Below, in pieces: positions 7,055-15,795 of a DNA stretch of 33,215 bases. Numbering within the stretch: the first letter of the stretch is position 1; every line of letters begins with the position of its first letter. The notes under the pieces are model-generated. The model saw only the letters and a program-made list of their open reading frames with translations, made no database searches and had not been told where the DNA came from. Source of the DNA: Gammaproteobacteria bacterium (GTDB taxonomy: Bacteria > Pseudomonadota > Gammaproteobacteria > Pseudomonadales > Cellvibrionaceae). The stretch lies in the NCBI GenBank assembly GCA_025362015.1, contig JANYIO010000195.1:1-33215 (forward strand), given 5' to 3'. A program made the translations under genes and the position numbers.

Positions 7055-9257
7055 TTAAAAATTGACGGTGGCGAAGAGCAGGATGGTGCGCGGGCTTCCT
7101 ATCGTTAAATAGCTGGAACCAGGGAATCCACCTACTGATGCCCAGTAATCCTGATTGGTGATATTTTCTACGCTGGCGCGAATGGTCAGCGTGCTTGAGT
7201 CCCATATGTTTGTAACATAACGTGCGCCTAAATCCAGGCGATTCCAGGCCGGTACTTTTTGCGTATTGTTAATGTCAGCGAACTGGGCACTTGTGTACAT
7301 GATATGGGTATTTACGGAAAGCCCGGGTATTTGGGAGAGAGACCATTCCAGGCCAAGATTGGCTTGGGTATCGGGAGCGCTAATCAGGTTTTTTCCTCTA
7401 TTGTCAGTATCCAGAAAACTGATTCCGCCCAGAACTTTGAGTTCGGAATTTACTTCACCGTAGATCGACAACTCCAACCCGCGATTTGTTTGATCATCCA
7501 GGGTTGTAAAGGTATTGCTGCTATTAAAACCCGTTAATGGTTTTTGAATATTGAACAGTCCGATAGCGGCTCCCAAGGCCTTACCATCATACTTAATGCC
7601 CATTTCAACTTGCTTGGCCTGATAGGGTTTTAGCGCTTCTCCGCCATTGGCTACAACTCCGGTACTATTGGTTTCCGGTGCTATGTCGCCCTTCAACATG
7701 CCTTCAATATAATTAGCGTAAAAGGAATATTGTGGCGAGAGTTTATAAACCACTGCTGCGAGTGGCGTCAGGCGGCTCTTGTTGTATGTTGATAGCTTCG
7801 CGCCAGTGTCATATTGGTAATCGTCTTCAGCAATATTCTGGTTGCGAGCACCAAAGGTTAACAGTAATCGTTTATCAAGCATGGCCATTTCGTCAGCCAA
7901 GGCATAGCTCCGGGTAAGAGTTGTCTGTGTTACCAATGGATGGTTGAGGTCGCCCCCAACAAATTGCATTGATGTTGACGATATGATGTTTGTTGGGTCA
8001 TAAATGTTGTTGGTAAATTGGGCAAAGATTATGTAGGCATTATGGCTATTATTTTGGTAATCATCAGTTGCTAGGGTAAGCGTATGCTGGATTTCCCGGG
8101 TTTGGAATTGAGCTCTTAGGCCGATTTCCCCGGTGGTGACGGAGTCCTTATGGATTACATCAAAACGGTTTGCTGAATAGTCTCCAGTCATATTATTGAC
8201 TGTCAAAAATGCACTTAACACCGAGTTTTCCTTACTGGCTCGTGAGCCAGCAGCTATCCAGCCGGTAATACTATCGGTGAAGTCATATTCTGCACGTAAG
8301 GTACCGAACACATCTTGCTCGTTAGAATAGGTCCAGGGTTGTGCAATACTTTGACCTGCATCTGGCACCTTTAGAATCGGAAGGTTACCGGCAATAGTAA
8401 TGCTGGGTTGAGTGATGTTCAGTTTGAGATCCTGATAACCAAGATCAACGGATACCCGTAAATTCGAACCGTGATAGTCAGCACCTAATGTTGCCATTTC
8501 TAATAGATGAGACTCTCTGCTAACTGTTGTATCACCTTCTCTGTCCACAGCATTAAGCCGTACGCCAAAGCTGCCATTCGTTGAACGTTTAGACAGGTCA
8601 GTAGCAATATAGGTCTGATCATTTGTCTGGGCTCCCAGCGTAAATTCGCTGAGATCTATTTTGGGCGCGCGCTTGGGAGTGATATCGACAGTTCCTCCCG
8701 CACAACCGCCAACTGTGGGCGCGGTGCCATTCAGGAATGCACTTGCACCGCGCAACACTTCAACACGTTCTATCAATTCTGCTGCTAGATATTGTCTGGG
8801 AAGTATTCCATAGAGACCATTGTAGGTCATGTCATCTGAGGGGATGGGGAATCCGCGTACGAGATAAACTTGCTGGAAATTACCGAAACCCCGAGCAACC
8901 CGGACAGCAGGATCATACTGTAATACATCGCCAACACTGGCGGCTTCATGGTTCTGGATGAATTCCTGGGTATAGTTTGTGACAGAGAAGGGGGGTATCC
9001 ATAGTATCCTGTGTTCCCAGGATGCCTATACGTCCGCCCCTGGTGACTTCGCCACCCGCATAGGTGGGGCTCAATCCTTTTGCCGACGCATCAGCGCTTG
9101 GGTCGACCTGAATGGTCATTAACGTCTCTAAATCCATTTCCAATAGATTGGGTTCCTTTTCGGCATGAGCAGAAATAGCGCGACCGCCAAGGGCGACAGT
9201 CGTCAGGATATAAAGTAAAACCAAGCGCGTTCGCATAAGCAAATTACCTGCATCCAT
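7055..9257 (-). pseudogene. TonB-dependent siderophore receptor, interrupted by a one-base frameshift
   Basis: Two frames together encode one outer-membrane ferric-siderophore receptor of about 733 residues. The first runs 9257 to 8946: signal peptide, a DLETLMTIQV segment, then the start of the plug (GGRIGILGTQDTMDTP). The second continues in the next frame from the C6 tract at 8990-8995 (minus strand) to 7055. It reads FSVTNYTQEFIQNHEAASV, the plug, then a 22-strand barrel ending in the terminal phenylalanine signature LLFATVNF. Restoring five C instead of six joins them exactly. A second signal-peptide start (MRTRLV, 9236) is possible. There is no STN signalling domain, sigma/anti-sigma pair or recognisable Fur box nearby. 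The rest of the barrel is intact, so the break is recent, a sequencing error, or a slippage switch. As read, the first frame stops after 103 residues and no receptor is made. Confidence 0.85.
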
Positions 9258-9498
9258 CGGTGCTAGTTAGGAGCTGACATTGGCAGTTTTATACGAGAGT
9301 CTGTTAGTGCAAATCTGAGCCAAGTGTGGCGGCCTGATCCATTTATAAATTCTTTCTTGAGTGGTGGGTGCAAAAGTCATCTTGCCCTAATTGCCCATCA
9401 TGTTATTAAGGTATTCCTTAAGTGTTGTAGCATTTCTGCCATTCGTCCAGCGTAAATATTGATCGCTAGTACAGATGGCGTATAGATCCTGCACAAAG
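9258..9498. other. Intergenic region upstream of the receptor gene
   Basis: About 240 bases. The only structure seen is a small palindrome (TTAAGG at 9406-9411, CCTTAA at 9416-9421). No sequence matches the Fur consensus GATAATGATAATCATTATC well enough to call. Confidence 0.45.
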
Positions 9499-10092
9499 TT
9501 ACTTTTTCGGCTCAGTATGTAAATTTTTCATCGCCGTATTCCAATCGCCTTTCACTATTTCCGGCAAACATTTAATCGCGCGATTAATGGCTTCGTCAGT
9601 CAGTTCTTGCTCGCTGGATGGCGCGCGTTTAAGGACAAAGTTGGAGACCAGTGGTGCTGCACCTGGGTGGCCAATGCCTAAGCGCAAGCGCGGGAAATTT
9701 TGATTGTTGCCCAATGCACTAATAATATCGCGCAGGCCGTTGTGGCCGCCGTGACCACCGCCATGTTTAAGCCGGGCGGTGCCGGGAGCGAGATCAAGTT
9801 CATCGTGAGCAACTAAAATAGCAGCAGGTTCGATTTTGAAAAAGTTGGCCATGGCTGCAACTGCTTGACCACTACGGTTCATGAAAGTTGTGGGGATAAG
9901 CAGGCGTAAGTCCTGGCCTTGATAACTGACTCGTGCGGTGAGACCAAAATATTTTGAATCCGGATTTAGATTGACACTCAAATGATGCGCCAGCTCGCCG
10001 ACAAAATCCGCGCCAGCGTTATGTCGTGTGCGCTGGTATTCGCTGCCTGGGTTGCCAAGGCCGACAATCAGTTGAATTCCGGTATTTGTCAT
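9499..10092 (-). CDS. pth: Peptidyl-tRNA hydrolase
   Basis: Pth releases peptides from prematurely dropped peptidyl-tRNA so that the tRNA can be recycled. From the ATG at 10092 the protein has 197 residues, matching the family. Signatures: IVGLGNPG (N14), RTRHNAG (catalytic H24), PTTFMNRSG and HDELDLAPG with the catalytic Asp. A longer frame begins with TTG at 10119, but that would place the start inside the rplY terminator. The ATG has TTGGAA just upstream and gives the normal N-terminus, so I chose it. The gene follows rplY as in most gammaproteobacteria but is separated from it by a strong terminator, so it probably has its own weak promoter or relies on read-through. Confidence 0.97.
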   Translation of the reverse strand: MTNTGIQLIVGLGNPGSEYQRTRHNAGADFVGELAHHLSVNLNPDSKYFGLTARVSYQGQDLRLLIPTTFMNRSGQAVAAMANFFKIEPAAILVAHDELDLAPGTARLKHGGGHGGHNGLRDIISALGNNQNFPRLRLGIGHPGAAPLVSNFVLKRAPSSEQELTDEAINRAIKCLPEIVKGDWNTAMKNLHTEPKK

Positions 10093-10117
10093 TTTATTTT
10101 CCAAGCAATTTATTTCC

Positions 10118-10158
10118 AAAAAAAAAGGGGTAGAAGATAGTGCTTCTGCCCCTTTTTT
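10118..10158 (-). terminator. Intrinsic terminator after rplY (bidirectional form)
   Basis: A 10-bp stem with one mismatch (GGGGTAGAAG at 10127-10136, CTTCTGCCCC at 10143-10152) has a 6-base loop. It is flanked by nine A and six T, so it gives a 9-base U run on the minus strand. It lies 31 bases past the rplY stop. Confidence 0.85.
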
Positions 10159-10188
10159 ATTTCAAGCGAATCCTTAATTAAATAATAA

Positions 10189-10812
10189 TTAAGCTTTAAC
10201 TTCTTCTTCGCCTTCTTCAGCACCGCCTTTCGGCTTAACAATGGTCACAACAGCAGAGTCGTGATCAGCGCCGTGAGCAAGAGCAACGGAGGTAACACCT
10301 ATTGGCAACTTCAAATCAGAGATGTGAATGATGGTGCCAATTTCGGCATTAATCAAATCAACTTCAATGAATTCAGGCAAGTGGTGCGGGAAGCAGGTGA
10401 TGTCGATTTGCGTCATGTTATGAATCACTTTGCCGCCTTGAATCTTCACGCCTTTGGACCATGCTTCATTAAGGAAGTGCAAAGGTACATGAGTGTGCAG
10501 CTTGGTAGTTTTGTCGATACGCAAGAAATCTGCGTGCAAAACCACTGGCTTGGCCGGGTGACGTTGTAAATCTTTCAGAATTACATCTTGCGCCACACCA
10601 TCAACATTAATGCTGATAATGTGTGAATAGAAAGCTTCATGCTCAAGGTGTTTTAGCAGTTCATTGTGTGACAGACTGATACTTTGCGGGGCTGGTTTGC
10701 CACCATAAATAACAGCTGGAACTTCTTTTGCCAAACGACGTAGGCGGCGGCTCGCACCTTTCCCTAAATCGTTACGGGCTGTTGCTACTAATTTGAAGTC
10801 TTCATCAGACAT
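10189..10812 (-). CDS. rplY: 50S ribosomal protein L25 (CTC form)
   Basis: L25 binds 5S rRNA. At 207 residues this is the long CTC (general stress protein) form: an N-terminal 5S-binding beta-barrel (about 1-95, with ARNDLGKGASRRLRR near the start) plus a C-terminal TL5/CTC domain. The tail is acidic, GGAEEGEEEVKA. The start is preceded by GAGG at 8 bases. The order prs-rplY-pth is conserved in Pseudomonas and relatives. The prs terminator upstream and its own terminator downstream suggest it is transcribed largely as a single unit. Confidence 0.98.
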   Translation of the reverse strand: MSDEDFKLVATARNDLGKGASRRLRRLAKEVPAVIYGGKPAPQSISLSHNELLKHLEHEAFYSHIISINVDGVAQDVILKDLQRHPAKPVVLHADFLRIDKTTKLHTHVPLHFLNEAWSKGVKIQGGKVIHNMTQIDITCFPHHLPEFIEVDLINAEIGTIIHISDLKLPIGVTSVALAHGADHDSAVVTIVKPKGGAEEGEEEVKA

Positions 10813-10865
10813 GGTTACGTCCTCATTGATGCTACTAGATCCGCGACCAGAACCTAGCAGGTTTT

Positions 10866-10887
10866 AAAAACCTCGATAATTCGAGGT
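10866..10887 (-). terminator. Intrinsic terminator after prs
   Basis: On the minus strand ACCTCGA-ATTA-TCGAGGT forms a 7-bp perfect stem with a 4-base loop and runs into TTTT. It lies about 60 bases beyond the prs stop, separating prs from rplY. Confidence 0.75.
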
Positions 10888-10918
10888 GGTTGTCTGAGTA
10901 AAATGTTTTTTAACTATT

Positions 10919-10958
10919 AACAAAACTTTTAGTTAACGAAGCTTTTAGTTAGCGAAAC
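10919..10958 (-). repeat. 16-bp tandem duplication at the prs stop codon
   Basis: AACAAAACTTTTAGTT (10919-10934) and AACGAAGCTTTTAGTT (10935-10950) are adjacent, and a partial third unit AGCGAAAC follows. The prs stop (10949-10951) lies at the junction of units 2 and 3, so the last prs codons come from the repeat. Confidence 0.7.
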
Positions 10959-11890
10959 ATCGCACTCAGGGATTCTTCATTGCTCAACCGGCGCATTGCC
11001 TCAGCGAGCATTTTTGATAAAGTAAGTTGACGCACGCGACTGCAAGCTTTGACGGCGTCACTGAGTGGAATGGAGTCAGTAACGACTAATTCATCCAGCT
11101 CGGAATTATTTAAATTTTCAACGGCTTTGCCCGAGAGTACAGGGTGAGTACAGTAAGCAATCACGCGTTTGGCGCCTTGTAGTTTCAGCGCTTTAGCGGC
11201 GTTGCACAAGGTGCCAGCAGTATCCACCATGTCATCAACTAACAAACAAGTGCGGCCAGAAACATCGCCGATGATATTCATGACTTCAGCAACGCCTGCT
11301 TGCGGGCGACGCTTATCAATAATCGCCAAGTCTTTGCCAAGCTGTTTCGCTACCGCACGGGCGCGAACAACGCCGCCAATATCAGGTGACACTACAATAA
11401 GATCTTCAAATTTTTGTTGCTCAATGTCTTCGAGTAAAACCGGTGAGCCGTAGACATTATCAACTGGAACATCAAAGAAACCTTGAATCTGCTCGGCGTG
11501 CAAGTCAACGGTGAGCACGCGGTCAACGCCAACGCCTACCATCATATCCGCTACCACTTTAGCGGTAATAGGTACGCGTGCTGAACGTACACGACGATCC
11601 TGGCGGGCATAGCCGAAATAGGGTACTACTGCGGTGATGCGGCCAGCTGAAGCGCGGCGCAATGCATCCACCATAACAATTAATTCCATTAAATTATCGT
11701 TAGTGGGTGCGCAGGTTGGTTGTACAACGAAAACGTCACGACCCCGCACATTCACGTGCAGTTCAACGGCAATTTCACCGTCTGAAAACTGTGATACTGA
11801 AACATCGCCAAGCGACATGCCGAGGTGTTCAACAATTTTTTTTGCCAAGTCTGGATTGGCGTTGCCGGTAACAACCATAAAATCAGTCAC
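10949..11890 (-). CDS. prs: Ribose-phosphate pyrophosphokinase
   Basis: Makes PRPP from ribose 5-phosphate and ATP for purine, pyrimidine, histidine, tryptophan and NAD synthesis. The 313 residues align along their whole length with E. coli Prs. Signatures: [55 protein letters not shown] (metal/ATP site) and the PRPP loop [10 protein letters not shown] (218-227). The start is GTG at 11890, chosen because AAAGG lies 8 bases upstream and the length matches homologues. An ATG four codons later lacks a ribosome binding site. It follows the tRNA-Gln gene, as in Pseudomonas. Confidence 0.98.
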   Translation of the reverse strand: MTDFMVVTGNANPDLAKKIVEHLGMSLGDVSVSQFSDGEIAVELHVNVRGRDVFVVQPTCAPTNDNLMELIVMVDALRRASAGRITAVVPYFGYARQDRRVRSARVPITAKVVADMMVGVGVDRVLTVDLHAEQIQGFFDVPVDNVYGSPVLLEDIEQQKFEDLIVVSPDIGGVVRARAVAKQLGKDLAIIDKRRPQAGVAEVMNIIGDVSGRTCLLVDDMVDTAGTLCNAAKALKLQGAKRVIAYCTHPVLSGKAVENLNNSELDELVVTDSIPLSDAVKACSRVRQLTLSKMLAEAMRRLSNEESLSAMFR

Positions 11891-12125
11891 GTCAAATACC
11901 TTTGTTAAAGATTAGTATGAATGTGGTGAGTGCCAGTACCGTTGCTGTAGCTTGCGAGACTGCTTTTAACGCTAAGGAATAAGGGTGCTTTACTCTTACG
12001 GCAGTTAGAACCCTTATGCCAGCCAAGCAAACCAGTTTGGTTCGTTGGCGGGTAGCGTTAAATCTGGAGGAGTATAGGGCCATTGTAATATGCAGGTGTT
12101 AAAGGATAAACAATGACTAAAAATA

Positions 12126-12200
12126 TGGCAGGGGCGGAAGGACTCGAACCTACGGATGGCAGGATCAAAACCTGCTGCCTTACCACTTGGCGACGCCCCT
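12126..12200 (-). tRNA. tRNA-Gln (TTG anticodon)
   Basis: 75 bases including an encoded CCA. The acceptor stem AGGGGCG pairs with CGCCCCT. The anticodon stem GCAGG/CCTGC holds the loop TTTTGAT, giving anticodon TTG (reads CAA/CAG). The T arm GGTTCGAATCC is canonical. It sits 16 bases past the ispE stop and upstream of prs, so it is probably processed from the lolB-ispE transcript. Confidence 0.97.
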
Positions 12201-12216
12201 GTTGTAGTTACACGCT

Positions 12217-13101
12217 TTAACTTTTCGGGATCAGCTTATAGAGAGGTGATTGATTCACACCTTGCGCTATAAAGCCTGGCATTTGCTTAGGCAGTTTTAT
12301 TTGAACTGCTTTGGCTTCTTCTGCCGTGGCGAATTGTGCAAAAACACACGCGCCGGTTCCCGTCATTTGAGCTGTATGGCCGGCTTGTTCAAACCAGTTG
12401 AGAACTTCATCCACGGGGGGGTAAAGCTTTCTCACCAAGGCTTGACAGTCATTGTGACCACCCTGCTCAAAGAAGGCCGCCACTTTAATGGCAGGAGTGT
12501 CTCTTGTCAAATCTTTATGCGAAAAAACCGCTTTAGTTGATACCTGACAATCGGGTTGCACAATTAAGAACCAATTCCTAAGTAATTCAATGGGTTGCAA
12601 GTGCTCGCCGACACCTTCTGCCCACGCGGTTTGGGCATTTATAAACACCGGTACGTCGGCACCTAGTTGTAAACCCAATACTTGTAATTGGCTGCAGCTT
12701 AAGCCGCATTGCCATAGCTGGTTGAGTGCGACCAAAGTAGTGGCGGCATTACTGCTGCCTCCCCCTAAACCACCGCCCATGGGTAAGCGCTTTTGTAGTT
12801 CAATATCTACTCCCTGATCGACTTTGTGATGCTCTTGTAGTAACCGCACCGCTTTAATGATGAGATTATCTTCAAAGGCAACATCGGCTAGCCCGGGGTT
12901 TAAGGTTATGTCCGTATCGTCACGCAAAGTAAAGTCAAGTGTGTCGCCGTAATCAAGTAACTGAAACAGGGTTTGTAAGTGATGATAACCATCCGCACGG
13001 CGGCCCGTAATGTGTAAGAACAGGTTGAGTTTGGCTGGGGATAGAAGCCTCAGTGAAGAATGCGTTGAAGTCTGGCTGACTATAGGTGGTTTGTCAGTCA
13101 T
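12217..13101 (-). CDS. ispE: 4-diphosphocytidyl-2-C-methyl-D-erythritol kinase
   Basis: Phosphorylates CDP-methylerythritol in the MEP pathway to isoprenoids. The 294 residues contain the GHMP kinase features: [11 protein letters not shown] with the conserved lysine near the N-terminus, the ATP loop [14 protein letters not shown] (107-120), LGADVPVF with the catalytic Asp, and [10 protein letters not shown] near the C-terminus. The start ATG overlaps the lolB stop by 4 bases (ATGA, 13098-13101), so translation is probably coupled. The N-terminus carries about 18 extra Ser/Thr-rich residues before the kinase fold. Confidence 0.97.
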   Translation of the reverse strand: MTDKPPIVSQTSTHSSLRLLSPAKLNLFLHITGRRADGYHHLQTLFQLLDYGDTLDFTLRDDTDITLNPGLADVAFEDNLIIKAVRLLQEHHKVDQGVDIELQKRLPMGGGLGGGSSNAATTLVALNQLWQCGLSCSQLQVLGLQLGADVPVFINAQTAWAEGVGEHLQPIELLRNWFLIVQPDCQVSTKAVFSHKDLTRDTPAIKVAAFFEQGGHNDCQALVRKLYPPVDEVLNWFEQAGHTAQMTGTGACVFAQFATAEEAKAVQIKLPKQMPGFIAQGVNQSPLYKLIPKS

Positions 13102-13727
13102 GGTGCATCCCCTAATTGCCAGGCGCGGATCAGCAGCGTCAAGCGGATCTCCTTATTGTATTCTGCGGTGATGCGGCTCGGCATGGCAATGACTTCGCTG
13201 GAACTTTGAGTGTTGATGTAGTCGCCGTAGCTGATTTTCCACCCTGCTTGTTCCAGTTCGCCAATTAAGCCTTGCGCATTGGGGGTGAAGTGGCTGAGTT
13301 TAGTGGATGGATCAGGTAAGCCGCGTACCCAATAGGCAAGCTGGGTGAGCGGAATATTCCATCCGGTATTCTTGAGTAGTAGTTCTTCCGCCGTTTTAGC
13401 GCTCTGTGATGGCTTGTCGCCACCACTGAATGTCACGTGACCAGGTGCTCCCTCAATTGATATGTTTCCCTGACCGAAAGGTCCATTAAGATCTATGTAG
13501 TATTCGGCGTTTTGCTGCTGCCAGCGTAGCGTTACACTGCCGCCATCGTCAGGTGTTTTCACGGCGAGCTTACCGGTTGCTTTCCAGATGTTAATGGCCT
13601 GAACTTGCGCTTGATGTTGCGGCCAATTTTGACTAATGAGCGGGGTGAATACTTTGTGGGGTTGCTGTGCGCAGCCACTCAACAAAAGTACAAGTAGAAC
13701 AACGAGTCGCTTTAACTGGGGAATCAT
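13098..13727 (-). CDS. lolB: Outer-membrane lipoprotein insertion receptor LolB
   Basis: LolB accepts lipoproteins from LolA at the inner face of the outer membrane and inserts them there. The 209-residue precursor has a lipoprotein signal with lipobox LSGC (C19), and +2 is Ala, consistent with outer-membrane sorting. The mature part has the LolB features [20 protein letters not shown], the conserved WVRGLPDP and a C-terminal GWKISY beta-strand region. It lies between a TPR protein and ispE, the standard gammaproteobacterial order. The ribosome binding site is weak. Confidence 0.95.
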   Translation of the reverse strand: MIPQLKRLVVLLVLLLSGCAQQPHKVFTPLISQNWPQHQAQVQAINIWKATGKLAVKTPDDGGSVTLRWQQQNAEYYIDLNGPFGQGNISIEGAPGHVTFSGGDKPSQSAKTAEELLLKNTGWNIPLTQLAYWVRGLPDPSTKLSHFTPNAQGLIGELEQAGWKISYGDYINTQSSSEVIAMPSRITAEYNKEIRLTLLIRAWQLGDAP

Positions 13728-13769
13728 GGTGTGCTCATTGGTTATTGCTGTTGGCGCAAGGCGGTGAGG

Positions 13770-15632
13770 TTATTCGACATGTAAGCGCTTCATAGTCGCA
13801 GGAATGGTGCTGTCGTCTGGAGCTTGTTTGATGCCATCTTGCCAGATTTGCCGTGCTTCTTCTTGTTTTCCTGTTACCCATAACACTTCACCTAAATGTG
13901 CGGCGATCGCCGGGTTTGGATAGGTCGTTCCTGAGTTTGTAATATGCGCACGGCGCAATTCACGCAAAGCCTCAGGATAGTTGTTGGTGCGAAAGTGTAG
14001 CCAGCCAAGGCTATCAATAATGACCGGGTCGTTAGGCTTAAGTGTTAAGGCTTTGGTGAGTAGTTCTTTAGCCTCACGATAACGCTGGCTAGTGTCGGCC
14101 AAGAGATAGCCGAGTGAATTAAGTGCTATAGCGTTGTTAGGTTCCAGCTGCAACATGTGGCGCAAATCGCGTTCTGCTTCGATATTCTGGTGACGCTTGC
14201 TGTAAAGCATTGCACGTGCAAATAGTAGTTTGCTGCTATTGCTCATGGTTGCGGTGGTCTGCAGCGCTTCATTCAAGACTGCTTCAGCCTCGCTCAAAAA
14301 ATTATGCTTGATAAGGGTTTGTGATTGCAGCAAATAAAGGCTTTCAGCCTGATCTGGGAAGCGAATTCGAACTCTATTCATGTGTTGTTGCGCACTTAAA
14401 AAATCGCCTTTACGAATAAATATGTCCAGCAAACTGATAGTGGCAGAGAGAAAATCATTGCCGCGCTCGACTTGTAAATAATTGAAAATGGCATCGGACC
14501 AGTGTTGCTGGTTTTCAGCTATTCGTCCTAAATAATAATGCGCGGTAGAGATGTTCTGATTTGAATCGAGTAATCGCTCAAATGATTTGTTGGCAGTTTT
14601 ATAGTCTTTACGCTCCATCGCAATAATGCCTAACGATAACAGCACATCAGCATCGTTGGGTGTCTGCTCAGACAAAATTGCAAATTGTTGCTGTGCTAAC
14701 GCCATATCGTAATGGGTCAACGTGCGTGCATACTGTTTGCGCAGGCTGGTATTGGCGGGATAAAAAGCCAGCAGCTCGCCCATCTTGGCAATTGCTTCTT
14801 TGTCGTGCTTGAGTTGGTGCAGTAGATTAGCCTCTAAAATAGCGGCAGGAATACTATGTGGATAGAGATTCAATACTTTGTGCGCGTAATCCATGGCTTC
14901 ATCAAAGTGATTTTGTTGCTGGAGTAATAAACCTGCGCCGACCAGTAATTGCTCGTCCTGTTCATAATGTAACAATAGATTTTTATAGCGCTGGAGTAGG
15001 CGTTCGCGTTGCATTTTTGTCAGCTTGCTTGCTTGGGCGGCAATGTTCTGAAACAGGGTTATCTCCCCCATTATTTGCAAGCGTTTAGATATGTCGAAGG
15101 CGTCTTGCAGGTGGCCTGTTTGGATGAGCGCTAAGCAAGCATTAGTCAATGCTTGCTTATTGGTGGGTGCCGTTTCCACCCATAGCTGCGACATTTCCAA
15201 GGCAATTGTATTGTTATTTACATAGCGCGCGATCATGGTTGCGCGTTCAACTATTTGTGGATCGCGGGTTTGAATGGCTTGTTGTACATAGAGAGTAAGC
15301 GCCACATCATATAGTTGGCGACTTCCAGCAATTTCCGCAGCAAGTAACGAATAGAGTGAATCGGCAGAGAATTTACGTTCGCTGGGTTTAATTATTAGCG
15401 AGCTAGTATTAGGTTGCGTCACTTCATTAGATTGAGTCAATTCATTAGCGGGCGCCAATTCCTGATCGCGCGACTCAGCTACATAGCCACACAGCATAAG
15501 GGATAATAATAGCCACCTTGCCTTCAATAGATGCAGTTGCAATGGCTTACGGTTCCGTGGTTGAAGGTTCTGTGCCTGAAAGTTCCGTGGCGGAAAGTTC
15601 AATTGCTGGAGATTCAATAAGTGTAGTTTCAT
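13770..15632 (-). CDS. Secreted/periplasmic TPR-repeat protein (PA4667-like)
   Basis: Large tetratricopeptide protein of the family found upstream of lolB in pseudomonads; its molecular job is not established. From about residue 80 it is a chain of TPR helices. The frame is open to 15725, but I prefer MKLHLL at 15632 (620 residues). That start leads into a hydrophobic segment, KARWLLLSLMLCGYVAES, which looks like a signal sequence, though LMLC is a poor lipobox. Between the start and that segment lie six 5-residue units of the form xN[LF][QP]x, coded by 15-bp tandem repeats (15551-15625). The six residues MKLHLL before the array recur as LQLHLL after it, so the repeat seems to have expanded inside the n-region. 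A second 18-bp in-frame duplication (NELTQ/NEVTQ, 15408-15443) lies just after the signal. No start has a clear ribosome binding site. Confidence 0.88.
   Translation of the reverse strand: MKLHLLNLQQLNFPPRNFQAQNLQPRNRKPLQLHLLKARWLLLSLMLCGYVAESRDQELAPANELTQSNEVTQPNTSSLIIKPSERKFSADSLYSLLAAEIAGSRQLYDVALTLYVQQAIQTRDPQIVERATMIARYVNNNTIALEMSQLWVETAPTNKQALTNACLALIQTGHLQDAFDISKRLQIMGEITLFQNIAAQASKLTKMQRERLLQRYKNLLLHYEQDEQLLVGAGLLLQQQNHFDEAMDYAHKVLNLYPHSIPAAILEANLLHQLKHDKEAIAKMGELLAFYPANTSLRKQYARTLTHYDMALAQQQFAILSEQTPNDADVLLSLGIIAMERKDYKTANKSFERLLDSNQNISTAHYYLGRIAENQQHWSDAIFNYLQVERGNDFLSATISLLDIFIRKGDFLSAQQHMNRVRIRFPDQAESLYLLQSQTLIKHNFLSEAEAVLNEALQTTATMSNSSKLLFARAMLYSKRHQNIEAERDLRHMLQLEPNNAIALNSLGYLLADTSQRYREAKELLTKALTLKPNDPVIIDSLGWLHFRTNNYPEALRELRRAHITNSGTTYPNPAIAAHLGEVLWVTGKQEEARQIWQDGIKQAPDDSTIPATMKRLHVE
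15408..15449 (-). repeat. 18-bp in-frame tandem duplication in the TPR protein
   Basis: Units 15408-15425 and 15426-15443 are adjacent copies on the minus strand encoding (P/S)NEVTQ and (S/A)NELTQ, with a partial third unit. They code for a low-complexity linker after the signal sequence. Confidence 0.65.
15551..15625 (-). repeat. Five 15-bp tandem repeats coding pentapeptides
   Basis: Units at 15551-15565, 15566-15580, 15581-15595, 15596-15610 and 15611-15625 start GGTTC, GGTTC, AGTTC, AGTTC and GATTC on the + strand. Read on the minus strand they give RNRKP, QNLQP, RNFQA, LNFPP and LNLQQ-type pentapeptides, in frame with the TPR protein. Confidence 0.8.
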
Positions 15633-15795
15633 GGAAACCAATGTGTTTTCGCGGGTAATCATGTTGGAAAATCGTGTGCTTCCTAGCGCATGCTGCCCAA
15701 CACCCTCCGTCGTCAACGGCCGCACATGATAAACACCCCGATAGCTTAGTGCGAGTGATATATTCGCGCTTCTGTTGATTATGAGAGCCAGTTCG

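Noticed and set aside
9258-9498. Fur box upstream of the siderophore receptor
   Set aside because: I looked for the 19-bp GATAATGATAATCATTATC pattern and its 7-1-7 form; the best stretches match too poorly.
10093-10119. TTG start giving a pth product nine residues longer
   Set aside because: It overlaps the rplY terminator, has no ribosome site, and adds residues absent from the family.
11892-12083. 63-codon minus-strand ORF between prs and tRNA-Gln
   Set aside because: Short, no motif, and it occupies the expected prs leader; prs has its own start with a ribosome site.
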